64,000 nucleotides of DNA. It comes from Actinomycetota bacterium (lineage in GTDB: Bacteria > Actinomycetota > Acidimicrobiia > Acidimicrobiales > Aldehydirespiratoraceae). Position numbers and translations under genes: made by a program. The notes beneath the pieces are model-generated. The model was not told where the DNA came from. It was given only the letters and a program-made list of their open reading frames with translations, and ran no database searches. The stretch is taken from NCBI GenBank assembly GCA_029979265.1, contig JAPOHW010000001.1, positions 62,001 to 126,000 of the forward strand, given 5' to 3'. Within the stretch, counting starts at the first letter, position 1. Every line of letters starts with the position of its first letter. This document shows, piece after piece, positions 17,390 to 24,240 of the stretch.

Positions 17390-18249
17390 ATCTCCGCTCC
17401 CCCTTGGACGACCTCGCCAACGACAAGCGCCGATTCGGGGTGTTCGCCATCGATCATCGAGACTCGTTGCGAGCCTTTGTCCGCCCTGACGATCCCGACA
17501 GCCTCTCCGCAGCAGAAATCACGGCGTTGAAAGACCAGATGGTGCGGACGATTGCGCCCGAGGCCACGGGCGTCATGCTCGAGCCCGAGTATTCGATTCC
17601 CCAGCTCATCGATTCCGGCGCCGTGCCCCGAGGGATCGGTTTCACCGCAGCCCTCGAAGCACAGGGGTATCTCGGTGACCCCGAAAAGGGTCCGACCGAG
17701 CTGCTCGACGGCTGGTCTGTCGAGAAGGCCAAAGCGAGTGGGGCGTCGTGCGCGAAGCTGCTGTTGCCGTATCGCCCTGATCGGCCGCTCGCTGCCGCCC
17801 AGGAGGCGGTCGGGCGTGCGGTGGTCGCCGAGTGCAACAGGGTCGGCATTCCGATCGTGCTCGAGCCGCTTTTCTATGACCTCGACGATCCCTCGCAACG
17901 ACCGAAGCTCGTGCTCGAAACCGCAACGCGCTTTGCTGCGCTGCAGCCCGATCTGTTGAAGCTGCCATTCCCGGTCGACCCGTCGGACCCCGATGACGAC
18001 CACTGGTATGCAACCTGCCGGGCGATCTCCGAGATCGCTCCGATGCCCTGGGTGTTGTTGTCGGGCGGTGGTTCCTTCGACACCTACGCCCGGCAGGTCG
18101 AGGTTGCCGTCTCGGCCGGAGGTTCCGGGTTCATGGTCGGCCGGGCTCTCTGGGGCGAGGCAGCGCTCGCCCCAGCCGTTGATAGGGATGCGCTGCTTGT
18201 CGATGTGGTGCGGCCCCGGATGCAGCGTCTCCGTGCGCTGATCGACTGA
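17386..18249 (+). CDS. LacD-type class I aldolase (tagatose-1,6-bisphosphate aldolase family)
   Basis: 287 residues, a TIM-barrel aldolase of the DeoC/LacD family. FGVFAIDHRDSLRAF, the Lys of AKLLLPYRPDRP, and PWVLLSGGGSFDTYARQV with GGSGFMVGRALWGEA match LacD. It overlaps the second iolB-like gene by 4 bases and closes the operon. In the classical pathway IolJ (class II) cleaves 2-deoxy-5-keto-gluconate 6-phosphate to DHAP and malonate semialdehyde. No IolJ is present here, so this protein probably fills that step. That substitution is an inference. Confidence 0.85.
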   Translation: MNLRSPLDDLANDKRRFGVFAIDHRDSLRAFVRPDDPDSLSAAEITALKDQMVRTIAPEATGVMLEPEYSIPQLIDSGAVPRGIGFTAALEAQGYLGDPEKGPTELLDGWSVEKAKASGASCAKLLLPYRPDRPLAAAQEAVGRAVVAECNRVGIPIVLEPLFYDLDDPSQRPKLVLETATRFAALQPDLLKLPFPVDPSDPDDDHWYATCRAISEIAPMPWVLLSGGGSFDTYARQVEVAVSAGGSGFMVGRALWGEAALAPAVDRDALLVDVVRPRMQRLRALID

Positions 18250-18256
18250 GCCTCGT

Positions 18257-19084
18257 GTGACCGATGACCCTGAAGCTCGCAGTGTGTGGCCCCGTCTCCG
18301 AGCGAGACTGGCGGCCGTGCGTTGCGTTCTCCTTTCCTGCGTGAACTGGCTGGTTCGACGAATCGAGAGCCTGGGTGGCATCTCCCGGCAAGGGGTCGTC
18401 GCAACCTCGCGCTGGGTCCAGGATCATCCGATCCCGACTGCGTCGCAGCGGGCCCTTTGGCTCGTCCCTGCTTCTGCGTTGATCGGCGTGGGTGTGGTCT
18501 CGCTCGACGCGGCCGGTCTTGGCTTGTCGCCCTTCGACGTCTGGCTCTCGGGCCTCTCGGACATCACGCCGCTGTCGTTCGGACAGTCGGCCTGGGTCAC
18601 GTCAGGAGTGCTTTTCGTGGTTGCAGCGGCCTTCGGCGTTCGACCGACGGGTCGAAGTGTGTTGTTCATCGTGCTGAACGGTCTGAGCATCGACCTTGTC
18701 GGTTCGGTCGTCGTCGCTCCCGATTCGATCGGATTGCGAATCGGTCTGGCGGCAGGTGGATGGCTCGCACTGGTCTGCGGTGTTGCGCTGGTGGTGGCGA
18801 AGGGAGCGGCGGGAGGCGGGTTCGAGGCGCTCATGCACGTTGCAGAACGTCGTGGACACCGTCCTCTTCTTCTCCGCACCGTTCTGGAGGTTGGGTTCTT
18901 CATCGTCGGGCTTGCGATCGGGGGCTCGTTCGGGCCGATGACGATCGTCATTGCGCTCAGCATGGGTCCGGCAATCATGTCGGGTCTTCAGGCGATCGAG
19001 GACCACCGGATCGGTCGCGAGAGCAGGCTCAGCGGCAGCGGCTCGCCGACGGCGGAATCGTCGCAGCGTCCATCAGCGCAGTGA
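18257..19084 (+). CDS. YczE/YitT-like integral membrane protein
   Basis: 275 residues from GTG 18257, 7 nt after the aldolase stop. After a basic N-terminal stretch of about 60 residues come about five hydrophobic segments (roughly 65-85, 110-130, 140-160, 165-185, 210-235). LGLSPFDVWLSGLS and GAAGGGFEALMH resemble the YczE/YyaS family, whose function is not established. The C-terminus is hydrophilic (Ser/Arg-rich) and overlaps the convergent protease gene by 56 bases. It may be co-transcribed with the iol operon, but nothing ties it to that pathway. Confidence 0.7.
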   Translation: MTDDPEARSVWPRLRARLAAVRCVLLSCVNWLVRRIESLGGISRQGVVATSRWVQDHPIPTASQRALWLVPASALIGVGVVSLDAAGLGLSPFDVWLSGLSDITPLSFGQSAWVTSGVLFVVAAAFGVRPTGRSVLFIVLNGLSIDLVGSVVVAPDSIGLRIGLAAGGWLALVCGVALVVAKGAAGGGFEALMHVAERRGHRPLLLRTVLEVGFFIVGLAIGGSFGPMTIVIALSMGPAIMSGLQAIEDHRIGRESRLSGSGSPTAESSQRPSAQ

Positions 19085-19688
19085 TCTCCTCGTAGCGCAC
19101 TGCGAACGAGGCGGGTCGCTCTCGCGAGCGCGCATAGATGATTCCGAGGACACCGCCCTCGTCGTTGAACACCGGCGCCCCCGAGTCTCCTCGTGTTGTA
19201 GCAACGTCGATTTCGAAGGCGAGGCGCTCCACCTCGGATTCGACAAAAATGTCCTCGATCGTGACCCGCAGGAGCCGTCGTATTTCGACTTCCGTCTCGA
19301 CGAATCGGCCGTCCGGCTCCCACACGACCAAGCGACCTGGTTCGCCAGTGTCGATGGTGCGGGCGATCGGGGCGGGGCGAGCGGCCTGTGGGGCACTGAG
19401 GAGCGCCAGGTCCGACGCCGGATCGAAGGCCAAGAGTTCGGCTGGCTGTTCACGACCCGCCACCACGGTGATGGTGCTCGCTCCGGTCACCGTGTGGGCA
19501 CTGGTCACGACGACCGGTCCATCGGGACCGGTGATGACCACACCGGTCCCGAAACGGTCGATCGACTCGCAACCCGACGCTCGAACGCCGACGGTCGAGC
19601 CGACACCGGAGGTGCCGCCGGCACAGCCCGAGAGAACCGTGATCAGGATCACAACGACGAGACGGTGCACCCCGTGACGGTAGGACAT
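19029..19688 (-). CDS. Trypsin-like serine protease, lipoprotein
   Basis: 219 residues. The signal peptide ends in a perfect lipobox (LSGC, Cys22), so the protein is anchored outside the membrane. The chymotrypsin-fold triad is complete: His65 (TSAHTVTG), Asp93 (DPASDLALL) and Ser169 (TTRGDSGAP). There is no PDZ domain, so it is a short S1-type protease rather than HtrA/DegP. The ATG at 19688 was preferred over upstream in-frame starts because it begins the signal peptide. The 3' end overlaps the convergent membrane-protein gene. A long inverted repeat lies 65 nt upstream, shared with a divergent gene. Confidence 0.87.
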   Translation of the reverse strand: MSYRHGVHRLVVVILITVLSGCAGGTSGVGSTVGVRASGCESIDRFGTGVVITGPDGPVVVTSAHTVTGASTITVVAGREQPAELLAFDPASDLALLSAPQAARPAPIARTIDTGEPGRLVVWEPDGRFVETEVEIRRLLRVTIEDIFVESEVERLAFEIDVATTRGDSGAPVFNDEGGVLGIIYARSRERPASFAVRYEEITALMDAATIPPSASRCR

Positions 19689-19752
19689 CGAGATGCGCTC
19701 GGTCGGCTTGACAGAACCCGTTCCGTGAACTCTGTTGGCTCCGAGGCACCCC

Positions 19753-19787
19753 CCGATCCTGCGGCACGTATCGTGTCGCAGGATCGG
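19753..19787. repeat. 35-bp inverted repeat between divergent genes
   Basis: Arms of 16 nt (19753-19768 and 19772-19787) with a 3-nt spacer pair everywhere except one position, which is a G-U wobble in RNA. It lies 65 nt from the protease start and 59 nt from the propeller-protein start. A shared operator or a leader hairpin is possible. It is too long and regular to be chance. Confidence 0.75.
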
Positions 19788-19845
19788 AGGTACCCCCGAC
19801 GAACCGTTCGCCGGCAGATCCTCCGACCTTCGCGAAGATTCGACG

Positions 19846-21402
19846 ATGCCCACGCCACCGCAGAACCCGCACCTCGCCGACTCTCAGAATGCAATGGCAC
19901 ATGGCCGACCCGACCAGCAGGACAACGTCCCGTGGCGGGGACCCGTCGGGCCGACCGAGGTCCTCGGCCCCGACGACATGCACTACGCCTGGCTCGGCCC
20001 CTGCCATTTCGGTGGCTACACCTCGAGCCCCTACCCCGACGGGAAGCGAGTCATCTGGAGCAATGGTCGCCAAACGATCGCCAAGCTCGATTACGACACG
20101 CTCGAGGTACTCGCAGAACTGGAGCTCCCGGCTCCGGAAGGACGAACACCTGTCGCTGAACTCGAGGAGAATCTCCGAGGACTCGACGAGAAAAAGGGGT
20201 GGGAGGCAGTCGAGCACGCCATTGGCCTGTCGATGAAGTTCATGACCGGTCTCGACGGGGTGTATGCGCTGCTCGACTGCGAAAACACCTTCTTCCTCGG
20301 TCGCAAGGACCACGCGGTGGCGTATGTCGATGCTCGTCCCGGGGAGCGGGGATCGCCGATCATCGAACGTGACCGGTGGAACAAGCCCGATCACATCGAG
20401 GGCTTCTTCGTTGGTGTCAACATCACCCACGACGGCTGGCTCCTGCTGAGCACCGACCACGGATGGATCGTCGCGCTCGAGCGCGACTTCAGTGACTACC
20501 ACGCCGTCCAAGTGCGCGGCGGGGCCGAGGAAGCTGCCGAGTACTGCGCCCGGCGAGCCGAGGAGTTCGGCCACACCGGGTTCGGGTGGATGCGCACCAG
20601 CATCTGCGCCGACGATGCGGGCAACATCTACGTGTCGTCGAACAGCCATCATCACAAGGTCGTGTGGACCGGTGAGAAGCTCAGCATCGACGAGGCAGAC
20701 GGGGCGTGGAGCATTCCGTACCGCAACGGGCGAGGCATGGGCAGTGGGACCACACCATCGCTGGTGGGCTTCGGTGCCGACGAGGACAGGTTCGTCGTGA
20801 TCGGTGACGGCGACGAGGTGGTGAACATCACCTACATCTGGCGCGACGAAATCCCTGATGACTGGGAACAACTTCCCGACGCTCCACACCGTCGGATCGC
20901 CGGCATCGGGCCAGCCAACATGGGCGACCCGAACCTCGGAGCGATCCAGACCGAACAGTCGATCACCTGCTCCGGGTACGGCGCGATGACGGTCAACAAC
21001 GAGCCCGCGACCATTCCCGATGGGATTCCGCAGCGAGGCGCTCGCATGTTCTGTTTCATGCTCGGCCACGACCCGACGTACACCCCTCATGGCCTCCACA
21101 AGTACGTCTGGAATCCCGAGATGCGCCGACTCGAAGAAGCGTGGGTCAACAAGGAGATCTCGTCACCGAACTCGGTTCCGTTCGTCGCCGAAGGGTCGGG
21201 GATCGTCTACACGTGCGGTGCGCGAGACGGGAACTGGACGATCGAGGCGGCCGATTGGGAGACGGGCGAGACCTTGTTCCACTACGTGATGGGTGGTTCG
21301 AAGTTCAACACGATCGGCGCCGGTGTCACGATCGACGAGGACGGAAGGCTGCTGTTCGGCACGATGTACGGCAAAGCCCGCATTCTGCGAGGTGAGCGCT
21401 AG
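19846..21402 (+). CDS. Unrecognised cytosolic protein, propeller-like repeats
   Basis: 518 residues with no signal peptide or membrane segment. I do not recognise a named family. Repeated short beta-type units (GWLLLSTDHGWIVAL, AGNIYVSSNSHHHKV, GRLLFGTMYGKARIL) suggest a beta-propeller, perhaps PQQ- or SMP-30-like. Near the N-terminus MHYAWLGPCHFGGYTSSPYPDGKR is notable, and Cys and His residues recur (LGPCHFGG, SITCSGYG, VYTCGARDG). ATG 19846 has no strong ribosome site. It is divergent from the protease and shares the inverted-repeat region. A role in substrate oxidation or binding is only a guess. Confidence 0.6.
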   Translation: MPTPPQNPHLADSQNAMAHGRPDQQDNVPWRGPVGPTEVLGPDDMHYAWLGPCHFGGYTSSPYPDGKRVIWSNGRQTIAKLDYDTLEVLAELELPAPEGRTPVAELEENLRGLDEKKGWEAVEHAIGLSMKFMTGLDGVYALLDCENTFFLGRKDHAVAYVDARPGERGSPIIERDRWNKPDHIEGFFVGVNITHDGWLLLSTDHGWIVALERDFSDYHAVQVRGGAEEAAEYCARRAEEFGHTGFGWMRTSICADDAGNIYVSSNSHHHKVVWTGEKLSIDEADGAWSIPYRNGRGMGSGTTPSLVGFGADEDRFVVIGDGDEVVNITYIWRDEIPDDWEQLPDAPHRRIAGIGPANMGDPNLGAIQTEQSITCSGYGAMTVNNEPATIPDGIPQRGARMFCFMLGHDPTYTPHGLHKYVWNPEMRRLEEAWVNKEISSPNSVPFVAEGSGIVYTCGARDGNWTIEAADWETGETLFHYVMGGSKFNTIGAGVTIDEDGRLLFGTMYGKARILRGER

Positions 21403-21479
21403 CGGTTTGTTCACCCCCCAACCAACGGTGGAATGCGGTCGGGTGACCGATCCGCCTCGAGTTGCGGCAGAATCTGCAG

Positions 21480-22595
21480 ATGACGTTCCCCACGGTGCTG
21501 ATCGACGGGCGGTCGGTCGTGCTCGACGGCCATGACATACCGGGTCGGTGGCTGCGCGACCATGGCGACGACTCGGTGAGCCTCAACCCCGACACCAAGC
21601 AGCGACTGGTGGACACCTTCGCCATCCCGAGCGACGTCGCTCCGGTGGCCGTCGCAGTCAGCGACGGCCGGCTCGAGGTCGACTGGAGTGACGGAGGGCG
21701 CACCAGTCATTCGATTCCAGCGCTCGAGCGCCTCGTGGTGACCCGCCGAGCACCCGAGACACGCCCATCCTTCGGACTCACCGTCGACGACGATCTCGAG
21801 CTGTGGTCGTCTGCTCCTGACGTGTCGTGGTTCGACGTGTCGTGTTTCGACGACGACGCAGCCTGGCAGCCGGCGATCGAGCACATGTACCGCTATGGGT
21901 GGGTCGCCTTCGACGGAGCCGAGCTTGGCGACGCAGCCTCGGCCCGCCTCGCAGCCCGCATCGGCTACCCCCGGTCATGCATCTTCGGCACGCTCTGGAA
22001 CATGAACTCCGGTTCGTTCGAACACGCCGATTCCGCCTACGAGAGCGGGAATCTCGATGTGCACACCGACGGCACGTACAGTCACGACGCGCCGGGCACG
22101 ATCATCTTTGCGCAACAACGCAAAACGGGGGAGGGCGGTGACTCCGTCCTCGTCGACGGGTTCGCTGCCGCTCGCGACTTTCAGGTCGCCGAACCCGAAG
22201 CCGCCGATCTGCTCACCCGCTACTCGGTTCGGGCCCATTACATCGAACCGGGTGTGCACCTTGTCGCCGAGCGGCCGCCGCTTCGTGTCGATGAATGCGG
22301 GGTGTTGCAGCAGGTGTCGTTCAACAATTACGACCGATCACCGCTGCTGCCGGCCGTCGAGGTCGTCGACGACGTGATCGAGGCGTACAACGCGTTCCGG
22401 GCCCTGTTCTCGAACCCTGATCGGGCGCTCTACCACGAGTGGAAGCCGGGCCGGATGTTGGTCTTCGACAACTGGCGTTGCTTTCACGGGCGCACCGAAT
22501 TCACCGGTGATCGCCACTTCACGGGTTGTTACACCAACCACGAGGATCTCGAGAGCACCTACCGGTTGGCCGGGCTCACACCGCCGGTGCTCTAG
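21480..22595 (+). CDS. Gamma-butyrobetaine dioxygenase-like TauD-family oxygenase
   Basis: 371 residues. An N-terminal DUF971-type domain (residues 1-85, starting LIDGRSVVLDG) is followed by a TauD fold. The iron site is HTD (NLDVHTDGTYSHDAPG) with the distal His in NWRCFHGRTEF; the Arg there is the 2-oxoglutarate ligand. This two-domain layout is that of gamma-butyrobetaine and trimethyllysine hydroxylases, which act in carnitine metabolism. The presumed zinc-binding cysteines of the N-terminal domain are not evident, so a different amine or acid substrate is possible. ATG 21480 was chosen over TTG 21462. Its stop TAG overlaps the stop of the convergent threonine aldolase gene within one CTAG. 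Confidence 0.82.
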   Translation: MTFPTVLIDGRSVVLDGHDIPGRWLRDHGDDSVSLNPDTKQRLVDTFAIPSDVAPVAVAVSDGRLEVDWSDGGRTSHSIPALERLVVTRRAPETRPSFGLTVDDDLELWSSAPDVSWFDVSCFDDDAAWQPAIEHMYRYGWVAFDGAELGDAASARLAARIGYPRSCIFGTLWNMNSGSFEHADSAYESGNLDVHTDGTYSHDAPGTIIFAQQRKTGEGGDSVLVDGFAAARDFQVAEPEAADLLTRYSVRAHYIEPGVHLVAERPPLRVDECGVLQQVSFNNYDRSPLLPAVEVVDDVIEAYNAFRALFSNPDRALYHEWKPGRMLVFDNWRCFHGRTEFTGDRHFTGCYTNHEDLESTYRLAGLTPPVL

Positions 22596-23608
22596 CCGAC
22601 GAGCGCTCGCAGCGCATCGACGACCGGGGCAACATCGGCCTCACACACGTCGAGGTGGGTGACGACACGCGATTGGGCTCGTCCGTGACCTGCGTCGCTC
22701 CACAGCATCTTCACGCCGGCAGCCTCCATGCCACTCATGAGTTCGGTCGGGTCGCCCGGGGCAGAGAGGAAGAGCATGTTCGTGTTGTGGGCCGCGATCG
22801 TCACGCCGTCGATCTCGGCGAATGCAGATGCGAATGCGTCGGCCGTGGCGTGATCGTCGGCGAGGCGGTCGATGTTGTGCTCCATCGCATAGATCCCAGC
22901 CGCCGCCACCATGCCGACCTGGCGAAGCCCGCCGCCAACCATCTTGCGCCACTTCCGGGCCTCGAGGATCAGGTCGGTCGGCCCGGACAGCACAGAGCCC
23001 AGCGGCGTTCCGAGACCCTTGGACAGGCACAGGCTGACGGTGTCGAAGTCCTGGGTCAGTTCGGCACCGTCGACGCCGAGTGCCACGGCGGCGTTCCACA
23101 TGCGAGCACCGTCGAGGTGGGTCCGAAGGCCGTGATCGCGCGCGACCGATGTGGCTTCGCGCATCCGGTCGACCGACAGGGCCTTGCCATCTTTGGTGTT
23201 CTCCACGCAGAAGACCTTGCTGCGGGCGAAGTGCGGGTCGTCGGGCTTCACGGCAGCGGCGATCTTGGAGGGGTCGGGAAGCCCGTCGTCCAGCATCGGG
23301 ATCGGCTGTGGCTGAATACTGCCGAGCACGGCTGCGCCTCCGGCCTCCCAGCGGTAGCAGTGGGCCATGTCACCCACGATGTACTCGTCGCCCCGACCGC
23401 AGTGGGCGAGCAGTCCGACAAGGTTCGACTGGGTGCCGCTCGTGACGAACACGGCTGCTTCCTTGCCGAGCCGTTCCGCCACCATCGCCTCGAGCCGATG
23501 GACGGTCGGATCGTCGTTGAAGACGTCATCGCCGAGCGGCGCATCGACCATCGCCTGCTTCATGGCGGGGGATGGACGGGTGACGGTGTCAGAGCGAAGG
23601 TCGATCAC
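22592..23608 (-). CDS. ltaE: Low-specificity L-threonine aldolase
   Basis: 338 residues, PLP fold type I. It cleaves threonine/allo-threonine to glycine and acetaldehyde. The start MIDLRSDTVTRPSPAMKQAM is the family signature. HLDGARMWNAAVALG contains the Asp that binds the PLP ring nitrogen, and SLCLSKGLGTPLGSVL the Schiff-base Lys. Length is normal. It is the last gene of a valS-methyltransferase-ltaE group, 57 nt after the methyltransferase stop. Confidence 0.92.
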   Translation of the reverse strand: MIDLRSDTVTRPSPAMKQAMVDAPLGDDVFNDDPTVHRLEAMVAERLGKEAAVFVTSGTQSNLVGLLAHCGRGDEYIVGDMAHCYRWEAGGAAVLGSIQPQPIPMLDDGLPDPSKIAAAVKPDDPHFARSKVFCVENTKDGKALSVDRMREATSVARDHGLRTHLDGARMWNAAVALGVDGAELTQDFDTVSLCLSKGLGTPLGSVLSGPTDLILEARKWRKMVGGGLRQVGMVAAAGIYAMEHNIDRLADDHATADAFASAFAEIDGVTIAAHNTNMLFLSAPGDPTELMSGMEAAGVKMLWSDAGHGRAQSRVVTHLDVCEADVAPVVDALRALVG

Positions 23609-23665
23609 AATCGCAGACTACGCCGCGTCGAGGTCGGAACCCGAAGTCGATGCTCGATGGGGACG

Positions 23666-24229
23666 TCAGTTCCGTCTGGCGACGAGATGGGCTTCGTGTC
23701 TGCCGTTTGCTCGCCACGCCTCCGAGTGATGGATGGTCTCGAGTCCGTCGACCAGTTCGACCAGTTCACCCGCCCTCACGAGGAAGGGGGCGCTCGGGTG
23801 GGTGTTGCGTTCGAGGTTCGTCTCGGTGGCAATGATCGCAGCGAGCATGCCGCGAGGGGCGAGACGTTCGACGAGCGAGGCAAAAAGATCGCGCCGAAGG
23901 TAGTTCGCCACGGTGATCACGTCCCACGGTCCGGCGGGCAACGATTCGATCTCGAGGTCGATTTCGATCGTGGAGATGATCAGGTCTTCGGCGAGGCACC
24001 GCTGCCGCGCCTGGATCAGACCGACATCGCTCACATCGGCCACGGTGACATCGAGTCCCTTTCTGGCGAAAAGGAGAGAGTCGCGTGACCCACCGCCGGC
24101 AACGTCGAGCAGTCTTCCGACCGTCGGGAGCCACGGCTCGACCAGATCGACGAGTGAGGAACCGTGTTCCGTGCCTCGCCCGGCTTCCGCCCACCGGTCG
24201 TTCCATCGAGTGCGGTCGCCGTCGGCCAT
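23666..24229 (-). CDS. SAM-dependent methyltransferase (TehB/class I type)
   Basis: 187 residues. The SAM-binding motif I reads VGRLLDVAGGGSRDSLLFARKG, followed by the acidic loop VTVADVSDVGL and DVITVANYLRRDLF, as in TehB/UbiE-like enzymes. It is shorter than most complete methyltransferases and has no recognisable substrate domain. It starts 11 nt after the valS stop, so it is probably co-transcribed. The substrate is unknown. Confidence 0.8.
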   Translation of the reverse strand: MADGDRTRWNDRWAEAGRGTEHGSSLVDLVEPWLPTVGRLLDVAGGGSRDSLLFARKGLDVTVADVSDVGLIQARQRCLAEDLIISTIEIDLEIESLPAGPWDVITVANYLRRDLFASLVERLAPRGMLAAIIATETNLERNTHPSAPFLVRAGELVELVDGLETIHHSEAWRANGRHEAHLVARRN

Positions 24230-24240
24230 GGTGTCGCTCG

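Noticed and set aside
19450-21099. A 549-codon minus-strand frame opposite the propeller gene
   Set aside because: It runs through the divergent promoter region and the protease gene in another frame. No family features.
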